A model generated the notes under the pieces. It was not told where the DNA came from and made no database searches. It saw only the letters and a program-made list of their open reading frames with translations. Positions 9,725 to 17,213 of a stretch of 47,338 nucleotides of DNA are shown here, piece by piece. The stretch's first letter is position 1, and every line of letters starts with the position of its first letter. Position numbers and translations under genes: made by a program. The DNA comes from Rodentibacter genomosp. 2 (GTDB lineage Bacteria > Pseudomonadota > Gammaproteobacteria > Enterobacterales > Pasteurellaceae): assembly GCA_001999425.1 (NCBI GenBank), contig MLHP01000006.1, positions 1-47,338 on the forward strand. Reading direction: 5' to 3'.

Positions 9725-10816
9725 ATGGGATTCAAATGTGGTATCGTAGGTTTGCCAAACGTCGGTAAATCTACCCTTTTTAACGCACTCACCAAAGCTG
9801 GCATTGAAGCGGCAAATTATCCATTCTGTACTATCGAACCAAACACCGGTGTTGTACCGATGCCGGATCCCCGCCTTGATGCCCTTGCAGAAATCGTTAA
9901 ACCGGAACGTGTACTTCCGACTACAATGGAATTTGTGGATATCGCAGGTTTAGTGGCAGGCGCAAGTAAAGGCGAAGGCTTGGGTAATAAATTCTTAGCT
10001 AATATTCGTGAAACCGATGCGATCGGTCATGTTGTTCGTTGTTTTGAAAATGACGATATTGTTCACGTGGCGGGAAAAATCGATCCGTTAAACGATATTG
10101 AAACCATCAATACCGAGCTTGCCCTTGCCGATTTGGATAGCTGTGAACGTGCCATTCAACGCTTACAAAAACGAGCCAAAGGCGGCGATAAAGAAGCGAA
10201 ATTTGAACTTTCTGTGATGGAAAAAATTCTCCCGGTGCTTTCCGAGGCTGGAATGATTCGCTCTGTTCCCCTTGATAAAGAAGAACTTCATGCGATTAAA
10301 AGCTATAACTTCCTCACCCTAAAACCGACCATGTATATCGCCAATGTTAATGAAGACGGTTTTGAAAACAACCCGTATCTTGACAAAGTTCGTGAGTTTG
10401 CTGAAAAAGAAGGCTCGGTGGTTGTGCCGGTTTGTGCCGCCATTGAAGCGGAAATTGCGGAATTGGAAGATGAAGAAAAAACAGAATTTTTACAAGATTT
10501 AGGCATTGAAGAACCTGGCTTGAACCGTGTGATTCGTGCCGGATACGCCTTATTAAATCTTCAAACCTATTTCACCGCCGGTGTAAAAGAAGTGCGAGCT
10601 TGGACGGTTTCCGTAGGCGCGACCGCACCAAAAGCCGCTGCCGTTATTCACACGGATTTCGAGAAAGGCTTTATTCGTGCCGAAGTTATCGCCTATGAAG
10701 ATTTTATCCAATTCAAAGGTGAAAATGGTGCAAAAGAAGCAGGCAAATGGCGTTTAGAAGGGAAAGATTACATTGTGCAAGACGGCGATGTGATGCATTT
10801 CCGTTTCAATGTATAA
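9725..10816 (+). CDS. ychF: Redox-responsive ATPase/GTPase YchF (OLA1 family)
   Basis: Universally conserved P-loop protein of 363 residues that binds the ribosome and hydrolyses ATP in preference to GTP. The Walker A motif [14 protein letters not shown] is near residues 8-21, the G3 region [18 protein letters not shown] near 72, and the altered G4 (NVNED) that explains the ATP preference near 206. The C-terminal TGS domain (about 280-363) includes [13 protein letters not shown] and the final [17 protein letters not shown]. The upstream ribosome site is AAGGAAAAAT. A USS hairpin terminator follows. Confidence 0.98.
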   Translation: MGFKCGIVGLPNVGKSTLFNALTKAGIEAANYPFCTIEPNTGVVPMPDPRLDALAEIVKPERVLPTTMEFVDIAGLVAGASKGEGLGNKFLANIRETDAIGHVVRCFENDDIVHVAGKIDPLNDIETINTELALADLDSCERAIQRLQKRAKGGDKEAKFELSVMEKILPVLSEAGMIRSVPLDKEELHAIKSYNFLTLKPTMYIANVNEDGFENNPYLDKVREFAEKEGSVVVPVCAAIEAEIAELEDEEKTEFLQDLGIEEPGLNRVIRAGYALLNLQTYFTAGVKEVRAWTVSVGATAPKAAAVIHTDFEKGFIRAEVIAYEDFIQFKGENGAKEAGKWRLEGKDYIVQDGDVMHFRFNV

Positions 10817-10830
10817 ACTTCATCAAATAC

Positions 10831-10859
10831 GACCGCACCTTAAAGTGCGGTCTTTTTTT
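10831..10859 (+). terminator. USS hairpin terminator after ychF
   Basis: Arms GACCGCACC and AGTGCGGTC are separated by four bases and followed by eight T residues. The right arm supplies the uptake core and the left arm carries one base difference from its exact complement. It lies 15 bases after the ychF stop. Confidence 0.9.
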
Positions 10860-10880
10860 AGCAAATTTAAGGAAAGCAAA

Positions 10881-11019
10881 ATGTCAGCCATCATCATTTT
10901 ATGACGGCAGTATGGGGCATAAGTTGGGGCGACCATTATTGGCGATTGTTGCAGGATCGGCACAGGGCATATTAAGGCGTCAGTGGAAAAATCGGGTTAA
11001 GCTCCCTATCTATCAATGA
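10881..11019 (+). pseudogene. Possible gene remnant, unidentified
   Basis: A good ribosome site and start (AAGGAAAGCAAAATG, ATG at 10881) leads into only seven codons before a stop. The overlapping frame from 10885 to the TGA at 11017 is open and reads protein-like (FYDGSMGHKLGRPLLAIVAG and so on, about 44 residues). This looks like the two ends of a gene that has lost its middle. The GHKLGRPLLAIVAGS piece faintly recalls KefF/MdaB-type quinone oxidoreductases, but that is a guess. Confidence 0.3.
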
Positions 11020-11054
11020 ACAAAAATCATAAAACAAGATAAACCGGATAAATT

Positions 11055-11636
11055 ATGCAAACAATCAATCAAATTAAAGCGGCAATTATTGCCGATCCTC
11101 AAAATCAATCTTTCACCAAACGTCATATCGAACCGCTTTTTGCCGCCCCCACTACTGCCCGAATTAATATTGTCGGTCAAGCACCCGGTATAAAAGCGGA
11201 GCAAACACGCCTTTATTGGAACGATAAAAGTGGTGATCGCTTGCGTGAATGGCTGGGCGTTGATCGTCATACGTTCTATAATTCGGGACTGTTTGCCGTT
11301 ATTCCGATGGATTTTTATTATCCGGGTAAAGGCAAATCCGGCGATTTGCCGCCACGCAAAGGCTTTGCGGAAAAATGGCATCCTCAAATTTTAGCCACCT
11401 TGCCAAATATCAAACTGACGATGTTGATCGGGCAATATGCACAAAAATATTATTTACCGCAAAATATGTTAAATGTGACGGAAACAGTGAAAAACTACCG
11501 TGAATTTCTACCGCACTTTTTTCCGTTAGTTCACCCTTCACCACGCAATCAACTTTGGCTACAAAAAAATCCATGGTTTGAACAAGAAGTTATCCCCACT
11601 TTGCAACAATATGTGAAAACGATTCTATCTATTTAA
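11055..11636 (+). CDS. Uracil-DNA glycosylase superfamily protein
   Basis: 193-residue protein with the uracil-DNA-glycosylase fold. Motif 1 is IVGQAPGIKAEQTRLYWND (near residues 38-56), where Ung-type enzymes have GQDPYH. The second signature is LVHPSPRN near residue 162, matching the H-P-S-P-R of families 4 and 5. The central GLFAVIPMDFYYPGKG resembles family-4-like members that lack a confirmed activity. No four-cysteine iron-sulfur ligand set is seen, so it is not a classical family 4 enzyme. Whether it excises uracil is unknown. It lies between two gene remnants. A USS lies inside at about 11511. Confidence 0.85.
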   Translation: MQTINQIKAAIIADPQNQSFTKRHIEPLFAAPTTARINIVGQAPGIKAEQTRLYWNDKSGDRLREWLGVDRHTFYNSGLFAVIPMDFYYPGKGKSGDLPPRKGFAEKWHPQILATLPNIKLTMLIGQYAQKYYLPQNMLNVTETVKNYREFLPHFFPLVHPSPRNQLWLQKNPWFEQEVIPTLQQYVKTILSI

Positions 11637-11662
11637 TTTTTATCATTTTTTAGGAAAGCATT

Positions 11663-11815
11663 ATGTCAAACAAAAAATTGGCTTACTGTCTCTGACGGCA
11701 TTAGTATTAATCTCAATGATTGGCTCAGGTATTTTCAGCCTGCCACAAAATATGGCAGAAGTAGTGGGGCGGAAGCACTCATTATTGGCTGGACGATTAC
11801 CGGTATCGGGATTAT
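11663..11815 (+). pseudogene. Remnant of an APC-family amino acid permease
   Basis: Starts with a ribosome site and ATG at 11663 (AGGAAAGCATTATG, then MSNKK). After a frameshift it reads IGLLSLTALVLISMIGSGIF followed by SLPQNMAEV, the first transmembrane helix of basic amino acid / ornithine antiporters with its GSGIF motif. A second frameshift gives GAEALIIGWTITGIGII. The remaining 400 or so residues are absent. The gene was once an ArcD-like antiporter, now truncated and frameshifted. 11816-11871 holds nothing recognisable. Confidence 0.75.
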
Positions 11816-11871
11816 AGTTCACAGTGCAGCCTCCCCCTTTCTCGCTCTTGATTAGGATTAGGTAATTCATC

Positions 11872-12078
11872 AAGTGCGGTTAAAAATCAGCATAATTTTC
11901 GGTATTATGTAGCAAATGCACAAAAGTAGAAATTTAAACGACATGTAGGGACACACTGCGTGTGTCCGTTATAGTTCAATAGGTTAAAATTCGGACACAC
12001 GCAGTGTGTCCCTACAAGCTAACCCAAAAACAGATTTGTGCAACTACTACATAATACCGATAATTTTAACCGCACTTT
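11872..12078. repeat. MITE-like element with USS-tipped inverted ends (copy 1)
   Basis: About 207 bp bounded by AAGTGCGGT at 11872 and ACCGCACTT at 12069. Inside the USS tips the ends remain complementary: left CGGTATTATGTAG, right CTACATAATACCG, followed inward by GCACAAA and TTTGTGC. The left end has about 9 extra bases between USS and TIR. The core contains two back-to-back palindromes (11945-12015). Related DNA is found at 43693-43846 and as a solo end at 23991-24042. There is no coding capacity, so any movement would need an outside transposase. Confidence 0.75.
11945..12015. repeat. Pair of GTAG-headed REP-like palindromes in inverse orientation
   Basis: The left unit is GTAG, then GGACACAC-TGC-GTGTGTCC (11945-11967). 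The right unit is the exact reverse complement (11993-12015), separated by 25 bases. A GTAG head followed by a short hairpin is the pattern of REP sequences handled by RAYT transposases in other bacteria, and two in inverse orientation form a BIME. No RAYT gene is in the window. The association is inferred from shape only. Confidence 0.65.
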
Positions 12079-12088
12079 CATTCCATAA

Positions 12089-12104
12089 AAGCAAACGTTT
12101 TCCT
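12089..12104. promoter_or_regulatory. PurR-like operator
   Basis: AAGCAAACGTTTTCCT closely matches the gamma-proteobacterial PurR box ACGCAAACGTTTTCNT. It overlaps the expected -35 region of the promoter whose -10 is at 12121, so bound PurR would block transcription of the purine permease. purR is not in the window. Confidence 0.75.
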
Positions 12105-12120
12105 TTATAGCGCTTTAGCG

Positions 12121-12126
12121 TATAAT
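12121..12126 (+). promoter_or_regulatory. -10 hexamer of the purine permease promoter
   Basis: A perfect TATAAT lies 33 bases before the start codon. The sequence 17 bases upstream (TTTTCC at 12098-12103) is a weak -35 and lies within the PurR-like box. Confidence 0.6.
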
Positions 12127-12158
12127 TCGCGCTTTCTTTTACATAAGGACCCCAAAAT

Positions 12159-13466
12159 ATGAACAATCAACTCCTCTACTCCGTTGAAGATAAACCGCCT
12201 TTTGGGTTGAGTTTACTGCTTGCCGCACAACATTTATTAGCAGCACTTGGGGGGATTATCGCCGTCCCATTGGTGATCGGGAATGTTTTAAAATTACCCA
12301 CCGCAGATACCGTCACATTGGTGAACGCGGCATTGTTAATTTCCGGTGTGGTAACGGTGATTCAATGTCGTGGGCTAGGTCCAATAGGCATTCGTTTACC
12401 CAGCTTGATGGGAACCAGTTTTACCTTTGTCGCCGCGGCACTGGCGATTGGTTTCAGTGATTATGGTGTCGCCGGGATTTTAGGGGCTTCTTTAGTCGGA
12501 TCTTTAGTGATGATTATCGGCAGCTTTTTTATGCCTTATATTCGTAAACTTTTCCCACCTGTTGTCACCAGCACAGTAGTGATGATGATCGGCTTGAGCT
12601 TAATCCCCGTTGCGGTAGATTGGTTTGCCGGCGGTCAGCGTGGTGATGCCAATTATGCCACGCCGGAAAATTTGATGATGGCAAGTTTTGTATTGGTTAT
12701 CGTTGTTGCGTTGGTTCAATGGGGGAAAGGCATTTTCTCTGCCGCAGCCATTGTAATTGGGATGATGACAGGATACGTTCTCTGCCTCATTTTAGGTTGG
12801 GTTAATTTTGACGGTGTAGCAAACGCCCAAACCTTTGCTGTTCCCCAACCGCTTCACTTTGGGCTTACCTTCCCCATTTCAGGCATTATCGGAATGTCCA
12901 TTGCTTATTTAGTCACAATCGTTGAATCTAGCGGCAATTTCCTTGCGTTAGGCAATGCGACCAATACTGAAATTACCGGTAAACATTTACGAGGCGGCGT
13001 ACTGGCGGACGGTTTAGGTTCGGCGTTGGCGGCGATTATGTCCACCACGCCCTTTTCCTCATTCTCGCAAAATATCGGCGTGATCTCTTTAACAGGTGTA
13101 GCAAGCCGTCATGTGGTCGCATTAACCGGCGTGTTATTGGCATTGGCAGGATTATTCCCTGTGTTTGGCGCATTAATCGTTTCAATCCCATTACCGGTAC
13201 TCGGCGGTGCGGGTTTAATGATGTTCGCCATGATTATTGCAGCAGGGATTCAGATGTTAGATAAAGTGGAACGCAGTAAACGCAACGGATTAATTATTGC
13301 CATTTCAATCGGTTGCGGCTTAGCGGTCACTACCCGTCCGGAACTGCTTGATAAACTCCCGCACTTTTTCAAAGAGGTTTTAGGCTCTGGTATTACAGTG
13401 GGTTCACTACTGGCATTGATATTGAACTTAATCTTGCCGGAAGATAAGGAAATCACAAAGGAATAA
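12159..13466 (+). CDS. NCS2-family purine (xanthine/urate type) permease
   Basis: Nucleobase:cation symporter-2 of 435 residues with about 14 hydrophobic segments. The N-terminal AAQHLLAALGGIIAVPLVIG is the conserved TM1 region. The nucleobase transporter signature reads SQNIGVISLTGVASR (near residue 307), matching Q-N-x-G-x4-T and grouping it with xanthine/urate carriers rather than UraA-type uracil permeases. The conserved acidic residue in VTIVESSGNFLALG (near 253) is present. The PurR-like box at 12089 supports a purine substrate and repression when purines are plentiful. XanP or UacT activity would be my first guess. A compact hairpin terminator follows. Confidence 0.9.
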   Translation: MNNQLLYSVEDKPPFGLSLLLAAQHLLAALGGIIAVPLVIGNVLKLPTADTVTLVNAALLISGVVTVIQCRGLGPIGIRLPSLMGTSFTFVAAALAIGFSDYGVAGILGASLVGSLVMIIGSFFMPYIRKLFPPVVTSTVVMMIGLSLIPVAVDWFAGGQRGDANYATPENLMMASFVLVIVVALVQWGKGIFSAAAIVIGMMTGYVLCLILGWVNFDGVANAQTFAVPQPLHFGLTFPISGIIGMSIAYLVTIVESSGNFLALGNATNTEITGKHLRGGVLADGLGSALAAIMSTTPFSSFSQNIGVISLTGVASRHVVALTGVLLALAGLFPVFGALIVSIPLPVLGGAGLMMFAMIIAAGIQMLDKVERSKRNGLIIAISIGCGLAVTTRPELLDKLPHFFKEVLGSGITVGSLLALILNLILPEDKEITKE

Positions 13467-13476
13467 TAAGAGAAAA

Positions 13477-13505
13477 AACACGCAATAATGCGTGTTCTTT
13501 TTGTT
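13477..13505. terminator. Intrinsic terminator after the purine permease
   Basis: Stem AACACGCA / TGCGTGTT with a four-base loop is followed by CTTTTTGTTTT. The A-run on the other side means it may also serve yjjB, which converges from the minus strand and stops at 13506. Confidence 0.8.
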
Positions 13506-13985
13506 TTATACCACCGGTTTCTGACGATAAAAAATCAAGCCCGGCAAAGCAAGCCCAAAGACCAGCGCCCCTAAAATAAAAGCAGTGTTAATAAATGAAC
13601 TGATCATTTGCTCCAAAAGCTCATGAGAATAGCCATAGTGATGAATTTGTACCATCGAAATCATCGCCTTATAAGCATGCACGCCCGGAATCATGGGAAT
13701 AATCGCCGCCACCGTAAATGCCTTTGGATGTGCCAAGTAGCGGTGTGATAAATGCACGCCGATAAAGCCGATAACACAAGAGGCAAAAAAGGTTGCAAAA
13801 ACAATAGGCACATTAATGTGTAAAAGTAATGTGCGTGTTACATGCCCTAATGCCCCTAAAATCGCACAATACTTTAATGCCTTAAGCGGCACATTAAATG
13901 CTAAAGCAAACCCCACCGCCGGAATGGTTGCAAAAACCATATCATCAAGCAAACTCAATAGGAACATCATCATTAATGCCCCCAT
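13506..13985 (-). CDS. yjjB: YjjB-like subunit of threonine/serine exporter family (ThrE C-terminal half)
   Basis: Integral membrane protein of 159 residues with about five helices, equal to the ThrE_2 half of the ThrE family. Signatures are PAVGFALAFNVPLKALKYCA near the start and AAIIPMIPGVHAYKAM in the middle. The frame extends 26 codons further upstream, but the ATG at 13985 gives the normal length of the E. coli YjjB protein. It overlaps the end of yjjP by 13 bases, so the two are co-translated. In enterobacteria YjjP and YjjB together export succinate; the substrate here is inferred from that. Confidence 0.9.
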   Translation of the reverse strand: MGALMMMFLLSLLDDMVFATIPAVGFALAFNVPLKALKYCAILGALGHVTRTLLLHINVPIVFATFFASCVIGFIGVHLSHRYLAHPKAFTVAAIIPMIPGVHAYKAMISMVQIHHYGYSHELLEQMISSFINTAFILGALVFGLALPGLIFYRQKPVV

Positions 13986-14755
13986 GTCGTGATATGTAAC
14001 ACACTCAGTGCTAACACAATACCAAGACAAGCACCAAAAGTCAGAACAGTCGCAATGGTCCAACGCCCTAACCCCATATTGACATAACCTTTTAAAATAT
14101 CTGCCAACGAATTAATTAAGGGGAATCCCGGTACAAGCAACAACACGCTGGAAGCTAAGGCGATTTGTGGATCATTTCCCCATTGATATTTCAAACTGAT
14201 GCCTGATATAAGCGAAGCCACAAACGCCGTAATCGCGAAAACAATAATCGGATTATAATGATGTTTGGATAATTCTTGCCGGACAAACATCGCTACGGCG
14301 GAAGCCCAAAAAGTAATCAGACAGATCAGCCAATCTCCCCCTGACAAATGCGCAAAAGAAGCACAAGATAACCCAATCATAAACACGACTAAACCACGAT
14401 GATATTTTAAAGGGTTTAAACTATCCAGTTTCTTTTGTGCCAAATCCAAATTGTATAATTTATGCTCTACCGCAATCACAATACGCTGTACCTCCGTCAC
14501 CATTTGCATATTGATGCCTTTATCGGTATTTTTTCGTGCTGTGGTAATACAATGTTGGTTTGAAAGAGTTGTAATCACAATAGCATTTGCCGTAAGAGCG
14601 CATTCTACACTTTCCACCCCGAGAGCGATTCCTAAACGTTGTGCCATTTGTACTACAACCGTACTTTCCGCCCCATGTTGTAACAATAATAATGCTGTTT
14701 GCACACAAGCACGCGTCACGCCCCGTTGATACGCTTGTTCCATCATCATCACCAT
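13973..14755 (-). CDS. yjjP: YjjP-like subunit of threonine/serine exporter family (ThrE N-terminal half)
   Basis: 260-residue membrane protein. An N-terminal soluble domain (about residues 1-110) contains LLLQHGAESTVVVQMAQRLG and TTARKNTDKGINMQMVTEVQ. Five helices follow, including the conserved VLLLVPGFPLINSLADILKG. It pairs with the overlapping yjjB to form the split ThrE-type exporter, likely for succinate or small organic acids. A start at 14749 gives better spacing to the AGG ribosome site. No promoter was identified. Confidence 0.92.
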   Translation of the reverse strand: MVMMMEQAYQRGVTRACVQTALLLLQHGAESTVVVQMAQRLGIALGVESVECALTANAIVITTLSNQHCITTARKNTDKGINMQMVTEVQRIVIAVEHKLYNLDLAQKKLDSLNPLKYHRGLVVFMIGLSCASFAHLSGGDWLICLITFWASAVAMFVRQELSKHHYNPIIVFAITAFVASLISGISLKYQWGNDPQIALASSVLLLVPGFPLINSLADILKGYVNMGLGRWTIATVLTFGACLGIVLALSVLHITTWGH

Positions 14756-14812
14756 ACCTAAAATTAATTAGATAAATTATAGATAGCTTGACAAAAAACG
14801 CTGCAAAAATAA

Positions 14813-14844
14813 ACCGCACTTATGATCCAAATCAAAAGTGCGGT
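14813..14844 (-). terminator. USS-pair terminator after corB
   Basis: ACCGCACTT at 14813-14821 and AAGTGCGGT at 14836-14844 form a 9-bp stem with a 14-base loop. On the minus strand it is followed by TTATTTTTG. It lies 26 bases after the corB stop and just before yjjP. Confidence 0.7.
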
Positions 14845-14870
14845 CAGGTTTTTGTTAGTTTTATTTAATT

Positions 14871-16133
14871 TTAGAGTTTAATGACTTTAGCCTTCTTAAT
14901 CATATTATCTGCCACCTCAAGAATAGTGATTTGTAAGCCTTCGATTTCACAAACCGTGCCTTCATCCGGAATTTCTTCTAAATATTCAAGAATCAAACCG
15001 TTGAAGGTGCGGGCGTCCTCAGTATCCAATTCCCATCCAAACATTTTATTCAGATCCCGCAGATTCGCCGAACCGTCAATAAGCATTGAACCATCTGATT
15101 GTTGTATCACTTCTTCATCAATAGTCGGGGCGGTAGAAGTGGTAAAATCACCGACAATTTCTTCTAAAATATCTTCTAAGGTAACTAAGCCTTTAATATC
15201 GCCATATTCATCCACAACCAAGCCAATACGTTCTTTATTCGCACGGAAGTTCATTAATTGCGTTTTTAATGGTGTGCCTTCCGGAATGAAATACACTTCA
15301 TCAGCTGCGCGAATTAAAGTTTCTTTGGTGAATTCATTTTTCTCAAGTAATAAACGATAACCCTCACGCACACGCAAAATACCCAATACATTTTTATCTA
15401 AACTGCCTTTATACAATACCACGCGATTATGTGCCGCATGGTTAAGCTGGCGCATGATCGCTTTCCATTCATCATCAATATCGATACCGCCAATTTCATT
15501 GCGGGGAACCATAATGTCATCCACCGTTACAGTACCCATATCAAGAATAGAAAGTAACATTTGCGGATGCTGTTCATCAGGTGTTGCTTCCCCGGCTTCG
15601 GTCACAATACTTCTTAATTCTTCGTGGCTAATCACTTGTTTTTGCATATCCGGTTTTAGCCCTACTAATCGCATTAATGATTTAGTAAAAATATTCATCA
15701 ACCAAACTAACGGATAAAAGACTTTCAAAAGAAAAGATAAAATGTGACTCGAAAATAACCCCACTTTTTCAGGATACATCGCTGCAACGGTTTTTGGAAA
15801 AATTTCAGAAAAGACCAGCATAACAAAGGTTAATAACCCTGTTGCTATCGCCACACCGGCATCGCCATATAAACGCATCCCAATCATTGTCGCAATAGCT
15901 GAGGCACTAATATTGACAAGATTATTGAAAATAAGAATAAAGCTTAACAAGGTATCGGGCTTCTTAAGCAATTTTTCAGCTTTTTTCGCCCCTTTATTAT
16001 TTTGTGCGGCAAGAAAACGTAAGCGATATTTATTCAGCGAAAGCAAGCCGGTTTCAGAACCGGAAAAATACGCAGATAAGACTAAACAGATAATGAGAGT
16101 GATAAATAAAGTACTAAGGGGAATACTGTCCAA
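14871..16133 (-). CDS. corB: CNNM/CBS-domain transporter CorB (YfjD family)
   Basis: Membrane protein of 420 residues related to the CNNM/CorC magnesium-transport family. The N-terminal DUF21 domain (residues 1-185) has four hydrophobic segments and begins IICLVLSAYFSGSETGLLSL. Two CBS motifs (about 205-330) contain VTVDDIMVPRNEIGGID and RIGLVVDEYGDIKGLVTLED. The C-terminal CorC_HlyC domain ends with GTVCEIEGLQITILEVADN. It forms a minus-strand pair with the CcsA/YpjD-like gene upstream. Note the soluble relative CorC at 34366. Confidence 0.9.
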   Translation of the reverse strand: MDSIPLSTLFITLIICLVLSAYFSGSETGLLSLNKYRLRFLAAQNNKGAKKAEKLLKKPDTLLSFILIFNNLVNISASAIATMIGMRLYGDAGVAIATGLLTFVMLVFSEIFPKTVAAMYPEKVGLFSSHILSFLLKVFYPLVWLMNIFTKSLMRLVGLKPDMQKQVISHEELRSIVTEAGEATPDEQHPQMLLSILDMGTVTVDDIMVPRNEIGGIDIDDEWKAIMRQLNHAAHNRVVLYKGSLDKNVLGILRVREGYRLLLEKNEFTKETLIRAADEVYFIPEGTPLKTQLMNFRANKERIGLVVDEYGDIKGLVTLEDILEEIVGDFTTSTAPTIDEEVIQQSDGSMLIDGSANLRDLNKMFGWELDTEDARTFNGLILEYLEEIPDEGTVCEIEGLQITILEVADNMIKKAKVIKL

Positions 16134-16266
16134 GGGTTAATCCTTTTTGTTCGTTAATCATCATCCGTAAGTTGTATAAATCTGCAAGATCTGTGGAGTT
16201 GCAAATATTTTTGTGCGTAAAATTTTACTCACACTTCATTTCACAAACCTACGGCTCAATAATAAA

Positions 16267-16285
16267 GGCGAATCCCTGTTCGCCC
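16267..16285 (-). terminator. Hairpin after the CcsA-like gene
   Basis: GGCGAA-TCCCTG-TTCGCC lies directly after the ccsA/ypjD stop codon. On the minus strand it is followed by TTTATTATT. The stem is short and the T-run interrupted, so termination may be partial, with read-through toward corB. Confidence 0.55.
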
Positions 16286-16290
16286 TATTT

Positions 16291-17076
16291 TTAAATTAAC
16301 CGACTACCAAAGTAGGCAATCGTGAGCAAAATAATACCTGAAATAGCATAAATAATCATCCTTTTTCCACGCCAACCTAAACGCCAATGCCCGAAAAGCG
16401 CCACACCAAAAACGATCCACGCAAATAATGATAAAACACCTTTGTGAATATTTTCGGCAGTTAAAGCATTAATAGAATGGTAAGTGCCGGAAATTAATGT
16501 CAGCGTCAGTAAGAATTCAGCTGCTGCAAACAAACGGAAAAAATGCCGTTCAACGGTAATCAAAGAAGGCATCACCGGTGAAAATGCCGTTTTCTTCGCT
16601 TTCAAAGTACGATCAATCCAAGCTATTTGAATGGCGTATAACATGGCAATAAAACACACCGCATAAGTAAAAATAGATAAACCAATATGAAATAGCATTG
16701 CCAAATCCTGATTCAATAGCTGAATCATATAACTCGGTATAAATGTCGCCAAAACTACATTAAAAATCGAAAAGGAAAACACGATCGGCAATAAAAACCA
16801 CATGGAATTTACCACCAACATTGCCAATATTGCCAAAATTGCAATGTTTACGCTCATTAACGAGCTAATTTCGACTAGGCTGAACTTACGTTCTATAGCT
16901 AATTCCTGTAATGCAGGATAAAGGCTCACTAAATGAAACACCACAGCTAAAAGTGCGGTCAAAAAGAATAATGTTTTTTTCGGACGACGTTTTTCGTTAT
17001 CCGAAGAATTAAGCAATGGCGCAATCATCAGTGCGCTAATTAAATAAAACAAAATCGAAAAAACGGCAAACCACAT
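16291..17076 (-). CDS. ypjD: Inner-membrane CcsA/YpjD-like protein
   Basis: Polytopic membrane protein of 261 residues with about eight hydrophobic segments, matching the cytochrome C assembly (CcsA) family subgroup found beside ffh. Clear landmarks are the opening MWFAVFSILFYLISALMIAP, AMLFHIGLSIFTYAVCFIAM and, near the end, SLFAWIVFGVALFGHWRLGW. The strict tryptophan-rich WWD heme motif of true cytochrome c maturation proteins is not seen. Its function in this subgroup is unproven; a link to CorB is often suggested by gene neighbourhood. It is divergent from ffh. Confidence 0.85.
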   Translation of the reverse strand: MWFAVFSILFYLISALMIAPLLNSSDNEKRRPKKTLFFLTALLAVVFHLVSLYPALQELAIERKFSLVEISSLMSVNIAILAILAMLVVNSMWFLLPIVFSFSIFNVVLATFIPSYMIQLLNQDLAMLFHIGLSIFTYAVCFIAMLYAIQIAWIDRTLKAKKTAFSPVMPSLITVERHFFRLFAAAEFLLTLTLISGTYHSINALTAENIHKGVLSLFAWIVFGVALFGHWRLGWRGKRMIIYAISGIILLTIAYFGSRLI

Positions 17077-17213
17077 AATTGTTGTCTCTTGTTAGGAATT
17101 GTTATTATTTTAGCGTTCTGATTCCGAATTCGCTATAAATTTATTTGAAATGATGAAAAACGCCTAGATTTCGGTATAATCACGACAATTTTTGATAAAA
17201 AACAGGATTAAGA

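Noticed and set aside
15913-16140. Plus-strand open frame opposite the corB start
   Set aside because: Shadow of the corB membrane domain, with no ribosome site.
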